NCBI GenBank assembly: GCA_964531025.1
Contig: CAZHDY010000001.1
Span: 1,612,001 to 1,676,000, forward strand
DNA from: CALMEC01 sp964531025
GTDB taxonomy: Bacteria > Actinomycetota > Thermoleophilia > Miltoncostaeales > Miltoncostaeaceae
Reading direction: 5' to 3'
Length of the DNA: 64,000 nt
The notes below the pieces were generated by a model. That model saw only the letters and a list, made by a program, of their open reading frames with translations. It was not told the origin of the DNA and made no database searches. Positions 55,969 to 64,000 of this stretch are shown one piece after another (the stretch's first letter is position 1; every line of letters starts with the position of its first letter). Made by a program: the position numbers and the translations under genes.

Positions 55969-58026
55969 TCAGGTGGCGGGGCCCAGGTCGATCTCGGCGG
56001 GGAGTTCCGCTTTCCTGTCCATCGCCGGTTCGGCTCCTGCCTTCCGTGCGCGCAGGTCTGCGTACAGGTACGTCATCACGAGAGCGGCGTAGCTGAGGGT
56101 CACCGTGTGGACCACCGCGCCGATCAGGTTGACGATCGCGAACGACCATCCGGTCAGGATCATCGCCAGCACACCGATGCTTGGTCCGATGATGAGTCCC
56201 ACGCCCGCCACTCCGAGCACGACCACCGTGGTCCGCCACGTGTGGCCCCGTGTCAGGCGGATGCTCTTGAGCAACGGGTGCGTGGAATCCGGGTCGCCCT
56301 CCACGCCCAGGATCACCGGTGCGAGAGCGATCCGGATGACGAGGATCGTGAACACGATCGCGAACACGAGCGAGAACTCGGTGATGAACTGTGCGATGAG
56401 CAGGGCGACGAGCGGGATACCCAGAAGCGGCAGTCGGGGCAGCACATGACGAAGTGCGGCCCGTGCGGTGGGATCCTTGCCCTGATCGTACTGCTGCACC
56501 AGCCAGGCGCCGGCGGCGATTATGACGATGAAGCCGATGACGGGGAGTGACGTTCCGATCCAGATCAGCAGGGTCCCCAGGCCGGTGCGCACGAACGACG
56601 AGGTACCGGCAGGATCGATGAAGTCGGCCGTCAGCTGCGCCAGGGCGGCGACGATGCCCACGGGGATGGCGACGAGGCCGACGCCGAGGACGGTCAGAGG
56701 GTGCTCGCGCATGATGCGGCCCGCGGCCGTGAAGATCTGACCGAGGCGACGCTCGCGTCCCAGGTGCAGCGGGTTGGACGGCTGCCAGCGGGTTCGCGAA
56801 GCCGCGAACCCGATCAGGGTGAGCACCAGGACGGCACAGAAGATGAGGACCGCCGGTCGATCGAAGCCGACCTGCGCCAGAGTGGCTCCTCCACTCACCA
56901 TCTCGCAGAACGCATCGGTGGCGGGTGTGAGGGACAGGCTCGTCGAGGGCATGCGCGCCGCGGGCCGGTGAGCCGCGCGATGGGATGACCACTCGAACGG
57001 TTGCGACCACTGAAGCTTGGCGTTCGGCCCTGTCGGCCCGTTGTAGAAGGACTGTCGGAGCTCACCCCAACGGCCCTCGAACCCCAGCCACGGCTGTTCT
57101 TTGATGGCGAGCTTCTCGTCGGACGGCAGCACGGTGAGCCCCGTCTGCTCGATCGTCTCGGTGCCGCGGGCGTCGTCGCAGCCGAGGCCCTGGGTCCCTC
57201 CGCGGGCGATGAACATACCGGCACGGGAGTAGCTGGCATGGGACCCCGCGCCCGGGAAGACGACGGGATGCGTCCCATCGACGATCGCCATCTGAGAATC
57301 GCCCCAGGGAAGGACGTGCGCACCGTTGTGCTGAGAGAACGCGACGACATCGGGATCGGTGGCCAGCGCCTCCTCGGCGGTGGAGACCGGGAACTCCAGC
57401 TGGATCATCTCCCAGTCGCCCTCGTGCCGATCCTTCCAGTCGTTGAACACGTAGAAGAAGTAGTACTGCACGGCCACGCGGTCGGGCACGGCCGGGTCGT
57501 ATGCGACGTGGCCGTAGACGGTGGCCGGCTTCTTCTTGAGGAGTGACGTCTGCAGGTCGTAGTAGACGCACTTGTCGGGGCGGAGGGCATCGCCGGGAAG
57601 GTCCAGGTGGTAGCCGGGAAGTCCGTCGGAGAGATCTTCGGCGGCCGGGGCGATCTTGACGACGTTCACGCGATCCCACGGTCCGCGCAGCACCACCTGC
57701 CGGTTGTCGAGGAGCGTCGTGACGTCCATGGGGCGGTACGACGACGGGCCGCACTCCTCGAACTCGGTGAAGCGGAAGTAGGGCTGATACTTGGCCAGCA
57801 GATCGCGCTCGGCCTTCGGAGCGGCACTCAACGGCTGGGCGATGTCCGGATCCGGGGCCGTGAGCGGGATCGCCGGAGCCGGTCGCGCTGCCTCCTGGGC
57901 GGTGGCGGTCGGGACGATGGCGACGAGCGCGACGGTCGCCATCGCGAGAAGAAACGCCAGGCTGTGCAGCGGTGACCGTCCTCGATCCCCATGGCGGGTG
58001 TGGCGTGGTGCGACGTGTGTCCCCAT
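55969..58026 (-). CDS. Secreted Vps62-like domain fused to a multi-pass membrane domain
   Basis: About 685 aa; ATG 58026 is preferred over ATG 58035 because AGAGG lies 9 nt before it. A signal peptide (SLAFLLAMATVALVAIVPTATA) leads to an extracytoplasmic domain with AVQYYFFYVFNDWKDRHEGD and WEMIQLEF, like the Vps62/DUF946 family. After a first helix near 360 the C-terminal third has about six membrane segments (PLTVLGVGLVAIPVGIVAAL, LPVIGFIVIIAAGAWLV and others), resembling membrane domains of glycerophosphodiesterase-type proteins. The function is unknown. It sits between the two ECF modules. Confidence 0.7.
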   Translation of the reverse strand: MGTHVAPRHTRHGDRGRSPLHSLAFLLAMATVALVAIVPTATAQEAARPAPAIPLTAPDPDIAQPLSAAPKAERDLLAKYQPYFRFTEFEECGPSSYRPMDVTTLLDNRQVVLRGPWDRVNVVKIAPAAEDLSDGLPGYHLDLPGDALRPDKCVYYDLQTSLLKKKPATVYGHVAYDPAVPDRVAVQYYFFYVFNDWKDRHEGDWEMIQLEFPVSTAEEALATDPDVVAFSQHNGAHVLPWGDSQMAIVDGTHPVVFPGAGSHASYSRAGMFIARGGTQGLGCDDARGTETIEQTGLTVLPSDEKLAIKEQPWLGFEGRWGELRQSFYNGPTGPNAKLQWSQPFEWSSHRAAHRPAARMPSTSLSLTPATDAFCEMVSGGATLAQVGFDRPAVLIFCAVLVLTLIGFAASRTRWQPSNPLHLGRERRLGQIFTAAGRIMREHPLTVLGVGLVAIPVGIVAALAQLTADFIDPAGTSSFVRTGLGTLLIWIGTSLPVIGFIVIIAAGAWLVQQYDQGKDPTARAALRHVLPRLPLLGIPLVALLIAQFITEFSLVFAIVFTILVIRIALAPVILGVEGDPDSTHPLLKSIRLTRGHTWRTTVVVLGVAGVGLIIGPSIGVLAMILTGWSFAIVNLIGAVVHTVTLSYAALVMTYLYADLRARKAGAEPAMDRKAELPAEIDLGPAT

Positions 58027-58304
58027 CGATTCCATCCTCTGCGACCTCGTATCGGAGGCGTGAACGGGTCAGCGGGGAGGGGACGACCCGTGACCGACTG
58101 CCCTGGGAGGTCGTGCCGCCGCGTCAGCCCGACGATTCAGCGTGTCCGGTGACACTACCAATGCGCACGATCGGCAGGGGCGATCTGAAGCCGTCGCGAG
58201 GGGGTGTGTGCTCGGGATGTCCTGATCTCGGCGCGAGTGGCGTCCTGCACGGAGGAGTGCAAGACTCAGGCGAGGCATTCCGACAGTGACGAAAGGGGTG
58301 GGGT

Positions 58305-58754
58305 ATGGGTGCATCGCCGTTCGACGGGGAGTACGAGCCTCCCGCGCAGGGTTGGGTCCGTAAGCAGGTCGAGGCCTATGAGGCCTCCGGCGGGACCGAG
58401 GCCAACACCCTCATGGACACCGGCATCCCGATTATCGTCATGACGACGGTGGGCGCGAAGTCGGGCAAGGTCCGCAAGGTCCCGCTGATGCGCGTGGAGA
58501 ACGACGGCCGGTATGCGTTGGTGGCGAGCAAGGGCGGAACTCCGGAGAACCCCGGCTGGTACCACAACCTCACCAAGCTGCCGATGGTCCGCATCCAGGA
58601 TGGCCCGACGCCGTCCGAGTACGACATCCGCGAGCTCTCCGGCGATGAGCGTGCGGAGTGGTGGGATCGTGCCGTGTCCACCTTCCCGCCGTACGCGGAC
58701 TACCAGGAGAAGACGGACCGGACGATCCCGGTGTTCCTGGCGACGCCGCGCTGA
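58305..58754 (+). CDS. Deazaflavin (F420)-dependent nitroreductase-family protein
   Basis: 149 aa. GIPIIVMTTVGAKSGKVRKV followed by PLMRVENDGRYALVASKGG and PENPGWYHNL are the hallmarks of the DDN/TIGR00026 family, which bind F420 or related deazaflavins and reduce quinones or nitro compounds. A purine-rich AAAGGGG precedes the ATG. The upstream ~270 nt contain a GTGTC-CGGT-GACAC hairpin at 58142-58155 but no gene. Confidence 0.9.
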   Translation: MGASPFDGEYEPPAQGWVRKQVEAYEASGGTEANTLMDTGIPIIVMTTVGAKSGKVRKVPLMRVENDGRYALVASKGGTPENPGWYHNLTKLPMVRIQDGPTPSEYDIRELSGDERAEWWDRAVSTFPPYADYQEKTDRTIPVFLATPR

Positions 58755-58808
58755 GGTTGGTGGTCCGGTGAGGTCCGGCCCGGATGGGCCCCGGCCTCAC
58801 CGATCGGA

Positions 58809-60656
58809 TTAGCCGCCGGTGGTCGTGACAGTACTGGTGGTCTGCGTGCCGCTGGGACGCGGAGGGATCAGGTGGTCCAGCCCGCGGCGCCTGGCGTCGG
58901 TCACCTGGAGCGCGTAGACGTCGGTGGTGAAGATCTCGTCCTCGGTGAGACGCACCTCGTTGCCGTTCTCGTCGTGGACGGTCGAGCCATCGAACGCGCG
59001 GATCGGCGTCCCGGTTGTTCGCTCTGCGACGGTGGTCGTAAACGGGTCCGGGGCTGTCGCGGTCGGCGCCTCGGCATGGCGCCGGACCTTCCCGGAAGGT
59101 AGGTCGAGCTCTGCGATCACGTCTCCCTTGGCGTTTCTCCCGGTGGCCTTTACACCCCCGGAGATGCGGTGCCCGACATCTCCCTTCGGAACGAACGCCA
59201 GGTACCAGCCGTTCTGCACGACCGCGGTGTACGAACCCGATCGCGTGGTGACGATGACGTCTGTGATTGTCGGATCACCGATCCGTCCGACGAGGGTTCC
59301 CTCGTTCACGCTGCTGAAGTTCGTAGGACAGGCCATGAGGCTGGATGGCCCGGCCCAGAACGAACAGGCGTTGCCTTCTCCGATCCGCATATCTCCGTAG
59401 ACGAGGGTATCCCCGTACGCCGTCCGCGTGGCGTAGACCGCGACCTTACGGCCATCGTGCTCGGTCGTGAGCACACGCACGACCGATGTCACCGGTACCT
59501 CGAGGTGGCCGGGGTTGTCGGCTCGTGGATCCCATTGCTCACGCCGTTGCTTGTCGATGGCGGGAGGGAGGGGGTCGACGCGATCACCGGTGAGCGGTGG
59601 TTGCTCTCCGTACGCCTCGCTGGAGACGAGCTTCAACTCGGCTGGGACCGGCGTCGACGAGATCGTCTCGACCATGCGATCCGCGGTCCCCTGATCGAGT
59701 GCAAGAGCGATCTGGAAGTCTCCCGAAGTGGCACCGACCAGTTCACCGATGGCCAGCGAATATGGCCCTGTGACGCGCAGAGTGGTGACCAATCGACCCT
59801 GGCTCAATGCTGCGGCGACTCGTTGCTGGGCACCGGGTGTCAGGGTCAGCTTCAGCATCCCTGTGCCGGCCACCTCCACGGCGTCAATATCCGCACCTGT
59901 CAGGACCGGTTCGTCCCGCATGACGTCCAGGCGCTTGGACTTCTGTGAGGCGACCAGTCGGACACCCGTCCGCGGGGTCGGAATCGCCTCCCACCTCCGG
60001 CCGGCTCCCGCATTCAGCGAACGCAGCCGCTCTGTCGCCTCGCTCTTGGTCGCAACCCACACTCCCTCAGATATCGGTCCGCCCGTCGGCAGGAGCAGAT
60101 AACCACTCGACGGCGCTGCAGGGGCCGCATCGGCCTTCATCGCGGCGACCGTGGTGTACGAAGCAATGCCGGACGTCGCCTCGTTGTAGACCGCGATGGA
60201 TCCGAGAGGGATCAGATACTGGATGCTGATGGGGTCGATCGCTCCCGGCGCCCTGACCTGCAGGGTGTCGGAACCTGCGCGTTCCACACTCACTCCGGGA
60301 ACGTCCCTGTCGACGGAGAGTCGGCGGATGGCCGTCGCTGCTCGGCTCATGGCGGTGTCCATGGAGACGCCGGCATCGGGGGTCACTCGTATGGTCGCCA
60401 GCCGTCCCCAGCTCACCCGCGGCGCATCCGCGGCCATCGACGGGCCGTTGTCAGCGTTACGGAGGGCGAAGGCCGCCACCGTGATGGCGGCGACACACGC
60501 CGTGCCCGCGACGACGGCGATCACTCGCCTCGGTCGACCGGACGGCGCTCGACGTCCGCCGCCGCGTGCTCGTTCGAGGATGCGCCGCCGGCTCGCCACC
60601 GGCAGAGGGCCGAGGTCGGCCTGGAAACGGCGGAACAGGTCGTCGATCTCGGCCAT
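58809..60656 (-). CDS. Single-pass membrane protein with SecD-P1-like domain, second sigma partner
   Basis: 615 aa. A short cytoplasmic segment and one membrane helix (about 44-65) precede a large outer region with the same plan as the 52653 protein: IRVTPDAGVSMDTAMSRAAT, SDTLQVRAPGAIDPIS, PVLTGADIDAVEV and TPGAQQRVAAAL. These resemble SecD P1 elements, and the C-terminus adds unrelated beta-rich sequence with a Thr-rich end. No zinc anti-sigma motif is seen. ATG shares one base with the sigma stop (TGATG). A role in controlling the adjacent ECF factor is inferred from the repeated pairing. Confidence 0.75.
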   Translation of the reverse strand: MAEIDDLFRRFQADLGPLPVASRRRILERARGGGRRAPSGRPRRVIAVVAGTACVAAITVAAFALRNADNGPSMAADAPRVSWGRLATIRVTPDAGVSMDTAMSRAATAIRRLSVDRDVPGVSVERAGSDTLQVRAPGAIDPISIQYLIPLGSIAVYNEATSGIASYTTVAAMKADAAPAAPSSGYLLLPTGGPISEGVWVATKSEATERLRSLNAGAGRRWEAIPTPRTGVRLVASQKSKRLDVMRDEPVLTGADIDAVEVAGTGMLKLTLTPGAQQRVAAALSQGRLVTTLRVTGPYSLAIGELVGATSGDFQIALALDQGTADRMVETISSTPVPAELKLVSSEAYGEQPPLTGDRVDPLPPAIDKQRREQWDPRADNPGHLEVPVTSVVRVLTTEHDGRKVAVYATRTAYGDTLVYGDMRIGEGNACSFWAGPSSLMACPTNFSSVNEGTLVGRIGDPTITDVIVTTRSGSYTAVVQNGWYLAFVPKGDVGHRISGGVKATGRNAKGDVIAELDLPSGKVRRHAEAPTATAPDPFTTTVAERTTGTPIRAFDGSTVHDENGNEVRLTEDEIFTTDVYALQVTDARRRGLDHLIPPRPSGTQTTSTVTTTGG

Positions 60657-61225
60657 CAGGGAAGAACCTCCGAACTCGGTGTTACGTCACTCTGATGTGC
60701 GCGGATACCGTGCTTCTCCAGCTCGCCGGCGGCTGTCGCCCGGGCCCGGTGGATCCATCCGCGCACCGTTCCGATCGGAACGTCCAGGGCCTCGGCGACC
60801 TCCTCGTACGAGAGGTCGGCCAGCACGTGAAGAAGGAGCGCATCCCGATGCTCACGACGCATCGCCGCCAGCGCGGCGGCCAGGGCCGGACCCATCTCGC
60901 CGTCGTCCACGCGGTCCGGGACACCGGGATGGACTCCGGTGCGGGCGTAGGCGCGGAGCATCCGGACCTCGCGCCTCCGGTGGTGGCGGATCACGTTGGT
61001 GGCGATCCCGTACAGCCAGGGAAGCCCGTCGCCGTGTGTCAGGTCGACCGAATCCCAGCGGCGGAACGCGACGGTGAAAACCTCGGCCACCACGTCCTCT
61101 GCTTCACGGACACCGAGGCGCCGCACGACGTAGCGGGAGACCGCGTCGAAGTGGTGCTCGAAGAGATCCTCGAACGACATGCGACCGCTGAGGCGGCCGG
61201 TGTCAGCGGGTGGGGAATCCGTCAT
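60656..61225 (-). CDS. ECF (sigma-70 family) sigma factor
   Basis: 189 aa from ATG 61225 (a GTG one codon earlier is possible). Region 2 motifs FEDLFEHHFDAVSRYVVRRL, DVVAEVFTVAFRRW and LPWLYGIATNVIRHHRRR and region 4 motifs HRDALLLHVLADLSYEEVAE and DVPIGTVRGWIHRARA are complete. It differs clearly from the 54380 sigma factor, so the two modules are not a recent duplication. It is followed at once by its membrane partner. Confidence 0.9.
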   Translation of the reverse strand: MTDSPPADTGRLSGRMSFEDLFEHHFDAVSRYVVRRLGVREAEDVVAEVFTVAFRRWDSVDLTHGDGLPWLYGIATNVIRHHRRREVRMLRAYARTGVHPGVPDRVDDGEMGPALAAALAAMRREHRDALLLHVLADLSYEEVAEALDVPIGTVRGWIHRARATAAGELEKHGIRAHQSDVTPSSEVLP

Positions 61226-61298
61226 CACCCGTCATATGCCCGCAGGAGGGTGAATAGTTACGGCTGTCTCCGCCGAGGACGGCGGGCCGGCGCCGTGG

Positions 61299-61715
61299 CT
61301 ACGCGCAGTCGGCGCAGACGCCCCGGTAGATGACCTCCGTCGACTCCACCACGAAGCCCTCGGCCACCTTCGTCGTGTCGGGCGGGCGCATGTTCGGGGC
61401 CGGCACATCGAAGATCGCACCGCACGAATTACAGACCATGTGGTGGTGGCTCGCGTCGATGTTGGGGTCGTAACGGGTGATGCGGTCACCCACCCTCACC
61501 GAACGGAGCTCCCCGGCGTCCACCAGTTCGCCCAGCGTGTTGTAGACGGTCGCCCGGCTGATCTCGGGCAGTGCGGCGACGGCGCGTTCGAGGACCTCGT
61601 CGGCGGTCAGGTGGATGTTCTGCGGACCGCTCACGTCGAAGACGGCGCTGATGACCCGACGCTGCGGTGTCATGCGCCACCCCCGTTCCGTGAGGCGTTC
61701 GGTCAGGGAAGCCAT
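61299..61715 (-). CDS. furA: Fur-family regulator (FurA/PerR type)
   Basis: 138 aa. The winged helix (ISRATVYNTLGELVDAGELR) and the metal-binding segments DASHHHMVCNSCG and GVCADC are as in FurA/PerR. These proteins repress katG until peroxide oxidises them, and the divergent katG makes that role likely. A TAACAT -10 box (61722-61727, minus strand) lies 6 nt before the ATG, so the mRNA is probably leaderless. Confidence 0.9.
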   Translation of the reverse strand: MASLTERLTERGWRMTPQRRVISAVFDVSGPQNIHLTADEVLERAVAALPEISRATVYNTLGELVDAGELRSVRVGDRITRYDPNIDASHHHMVCNSCGAIFDVPAPNMRPPDTTKVAEGFVVESTEVIYRGVCADCA

Positions 61716-61769
61716 GTGCGCATGTTAGCTCCGCCCGCGCCGGCCGCGAAAGGGCCGATGGTCCCCACT

Positions 61770-61809
61770 TTGGAGAATGTCCAACTTTGGACTCTGTCCA
61801 ATGTAGACT
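61770..61809 (+). promoter_or_regulatory. Two tandem Fur-type operators and katG -10 box
   Basis: TTGGA-N5-TCCAA occurs twice, at 61770-61784 and 61787-61801, 17 bp apart. Each fits a 7-1-7 palindrome close to TTGGACA-N-TGTCCAA. TAGACT (61804-61809) is a probable katG -10 and begins 2 nt after the second box, so bound regulator would block polymerase. Confidence 0.75.
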
Positions 61810-61857
61810 CCCGCGCATCAATCGACGGAGCACCCAGCACCGAAAGGACGGGATTCC

Positions 61858-64000
61858 ATGAGCGAGGGCACCTGCCCCGTTGTACACACCTCCCCCAGCG
61901 GGACCACGAACCGTGACTGGTGGCCGAACCAGCTCGACGTGAGTGCTCTGCAGCCGAGCCCTGCGGCGGCCAACCCCCTCGGCAAGGACTTCGACTACGC
62001 CGCCGAACTCGCCACGCTCGACTTCGAGGCCCTGAAGGCGGATCTCGTCGCGCTCCTCACCGACTCGCAGGAGTGGTGGCCCGCCGACTACGGCAACTAC
62101 GGCCCCATGTTCGTGCGCCTTTCGTGGCACGCCGCCGGCACCTACCGCATCTTCGACGGTCGTGGAGGCGGAGACGGTGGACAGCAGCGCTTCGCTCCGT
62201 TGAACAGCTGGCCGGACAACGTGCTCCTCGACAAGGGCCGTCGTCTCCTCTGGCCGATCAAGCAGAAGTACGGTCGCAAGATCTCGTGGGCCGACCTGCT
62301 CGTGCTCGCCGGCAACGTGGCGCAGGAGGCGATGGGCCTCCCGGTGGAGGGATTCGCCTTCGGTCGCGAGGACGACTGGATGCCCGAGGAACTCAACTGG
62401 GGATCCGAGACGGCGTGGCTCGGGGACGACGTCCGCTACGGCAGCCAGGGACGTGACCTCGAGGACCCGCTCGCCGCCGTCCAGATGGGTCTCATCTACG
62501 TCAACCCGGAGGGCCCCGGCGCCAATGCCGACCCGGTCTCCGCGGCACACGACATCCGTGAGACCTTCCGGCGCATGGCCATGAACGACGAGGAGACCGT
62601 GGCGCTCATCGCCGGTGGCCACACCTTCGGCAAGACCCACGGTGCCGCCCCGGCGACCCACGTCGGTGTCGAGCCCGAGGGCGCACCGCTTCACGCGATG
62701 GGCCTGGGCTGGACCAGCACGCACGGCACAGGGATCGGCGGTGACGCCATCGGCAGCGGGCTGGAGGGCACCTGGACCCCGACCCCGACCACGTGGGACA
62801 ACTCGTTCTTCGACGTCCTGTTCGGATACGAGTGGGAGCTCAGCGAGAGCCCTGCGGGTGCCAAGCAGTGGGTGCCCACAGACCCGGCGGCCCAGACGCT
62901 CGTCGCCGACGCGCACGACTCCGCGAAGACGCATCCGCCCGTCATGCTGACGACGGACCTGTCGCTTCGCTTCGACCCCGAGTACGGGAAGATCTCGCGT
63001 CACTTCCACGAGAACCCGGAGGCGTTCACGAAGGCCTATGCCAAGGCCTGGTTCAAGCTCATCCACCGCGACATGGGACCGCGATCGCGCTACATCGGAC
63101 CGTGGGTGCCCGAGGACATCGAGATCTGGCAGGACCCGGTTCCCGCCGTCGATCACGCGCTGGTGAGTGACGCGGACGTCGAGTCGCTGAAGGCGAAGGT
63201 GCTGAAGTCGGGTCTCTCGACCGCCGACCTCGTCACCACGGCATGGGCGTCGGCCGCGAGCTTCCGCGGCACCGACAAGCGCGGTGGCGCCAACGGGGCC
63301 CGCATCCGACTGGCACCTCAGAACGGATGGGCGGCCAATGAGCCCGCGCGGATCGCACCGGTGATCTCGGTGCTCGAAGCCATCGCGGACGAGTTCAACG
63401 CCGCCGGTGGTGTGAAGGTGTCGGTCGCCGACATGATCGTTCTGGCAGGTTCCGCCGCCGTCGAGAGCGCTGCGAAGGCCGCGGGCGTCGACGTGAAGGT
63501 TCCCTTCACACCGGGTCGTACCGACGCCACGGATGAGATGACCGACGCCGAGTCGTTCGACGTCCTCGAGCCCCGCACCGACGGTTTCCGCAATTACCTC
63601 GGCGCCGCCACGGTTCCGGCCGAGCGCACCCTCATCGACCGCGCCACGCTTCTCACACTCACGGCGCCCGAGACGGCGTCGCTCGTGGGTGGGCTCCGCG
63701 CCATCGGCGCCAACCACGGTGGCACGACGCACGGTGTGCTCACCGACCGTGTCGGTTCTCTCACCAACGACTTCTTCGTCAACCTGCTCGACAACGACAC
63801 CGTCTGGTTCCCGACGAACGAGGACGAGACCCTCTACGAGGGCCGCGATCGCACGACCGGGAAGGTGCGCTGGACGGCGACCCGCAACGACCTCGTGTTC
63901 GGATCGCACTCGGTGCTTCGGGCGGTGGCCGAGGCCTACGCCTCGGACGACGCGCTGGTGCCGTTCGTCGGCGATTTCGTCAGCGCATGGGTGAAGGTGA
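61858..64000 (+). CDS. katG: Catalase-peroxidase KatG (cut by the window end)
   Basis: 714 codons are present and the gene continues past the edge; the family is ~730-740 aa. It removes H2O2 by catalase and peroxidase reactions. The Trp-Tyr-Met cross-link residues are seen in RLSWHAAGTYR, GLIYVNPEGP and FRRMAMNDEET, and the proximal haem His in AGGHTFGKTHGA. ATG 61858 has AAAGGA upstream in a ~40-nt leader, unlike the leaderless genes around it. It is controlled by the tandem operators shared with furA. Confidence 0.96.
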   Translation, partial: MSEGTCPVVHTSPSGTTNRDWWPNQLDVSALQPSPAAANPLGKDFDYAAELATLDFEALKADLVALLTDSQEWWPADYGNYGPMFVRLSWHAAGTYRIFDGRGGGDGGQQRFAPLNSWPDNVLLDKGRRLLWPIKQKYGRKISWADLLVLAGNVAQEAMGLPVEGFAFGREDDWMPEELNWGSETAWLGDDVRYGSQGRDLEDPLAAVQMGLIYVNPEGPGANADPVSAAHDIRETFRRMAMNDEETVALIAGGHTFGKTHGAAPATHVGVEPEGAPLHAMGLGWTSTHGTGIGGDAIGSGLEGTWTPTPTTWDNSFFDVLFGYEWELSESPAGAKQWVPTDPAAQTLVADAHDSAKTHPPVMLTTDLSLRFDPEYGKISRHFHENPEAFTKAYAKAWFKLIHRDMGPRSRYIGPWVPEDIEIWQDPVPAVDHALVSDADVESLKAKVLKSGLSTADLVTTAWASAASFRGTDKRGGANGARIRLAPQNGWAANEPARIAPVISVLEAIADEFNAAGGVKVSVADMIVLAGSAAVESAAKAAGVDVKVPFTPGRTDATDEMTDAESFDVLEPRTDGFRNYLGAATVPAERTLIDRATLLTLTAPETASLVGGLRAIGANHGGTTHGVLTDRVGSLTNDFFVNLLDNDTVWFPTNEDETLYEGRDRTTGKVRWTATRNDLVFGSHSVLRAVAEAYASDDALVPFVGDFVSAWVKV

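Noticed and set aside
61486..63909. 807-codon open frame antisense to katG
   Set aside because: The sense frame is an intact katG; the antisense frame has no recognisable domain and also overlaps the furA end and operators.

Overview
This window is GC-rich, densely packed bacterial DNA that most likely comes from an actinomycete-lineage (Actinomycetota) genome. The reasons are strong G/C bias at third codon positions, many GTG starts, ATGA/GTGA gene overlaps, a deazaflavin (F420)-type oxidoreductase, a FurA-katG pair, two ECF sigma modules, and many genes with a TANNNT -10 box 6-9 nt before the start codon and no ribosome binding site (leaderless transcripts). The class cannot be fixed from the sequence alone. 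No rRNA, tRNA, CRISPR array or complete insertion sequence was seen.

Layout. (1) 1-12.6 kb: a surface-glycan locus with an FkbM-type methyltransferase, a GtrA-like membrane protein, a divergently arranged ABC exporter pair (Wzt-like ATPase and Wzm-like permease), six GT-B (GT4-type) glycosyltransferases and two unrecognised proteins. A REP-like inverted repeat pair sits between two of the glycosyltransferase genes. (2) 12.7-15.6 kb: purD-purB, where purB carries an extra C-terminal domain. (3) 15.9-20.6 kb: an unrelated insert with a small helical protein, a phosphoribosyltransferase-like protein, a secreted CAP-domain protein, a YqhA/UPF0114 membrane protein and a DJ-1/PfpI protein. (4) 20.9-29.4 kb: purC-S-Q-L-F-M-N-H, a tightly coupled operon that with purDB covers most of IMP synthesis (purE/purK are not here). 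A strongly structured non-coding stretch precedes purC. (5) 29.5-45.8 kb: a ChaA-like antiporter, a membrane-anchored trypsin-like pseudoprotease, sbcD-sbcC, an MntA-HepT toxin-antitoxin pair, an S9 peptidase, an FNT channel, a divergent AraC/NmrA pair, a degenerate receiver protein and full-length cobalamin-dependent metH.

(6) 46.1-52.6 kb is the most accessory-looking region. An XRE-type regulator diverges from a five-gene operon: an unknown protein, a small membrane protein, a large HerA/DUF87-type ATPase, a SCO1664-like phosphatidylinositol-kinase-fold protein with a long acidic N-terminus, and an unknown coiled-coil protein. The operon has a near-perfect TTGACA-N17-TACGAT promoter with repeated CACGGCAACA boxes over the -35. 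It ends against a convergent Phd/VapC pair whose toxin is frameshifted in an (AC)6 repeat. This operon is my best candidate for an undescribed system.

(7) 52.6-61.2 kb: two paralogous modules, each an ECF sigma factor coupled to a single-pass membrane protein with a SecD-P1-like extracytoplasmic region. They flank an AIM24-like protein, a Vps62-like/multi-TM fusion and a deazaflavin-dependent oxidoreductase. (8) 61.3 kb to the end: a PerR/FurA-type regulator divergent from katG (cut by the window end), with two tandem TTGGA-N5-TCCAA operators between them.
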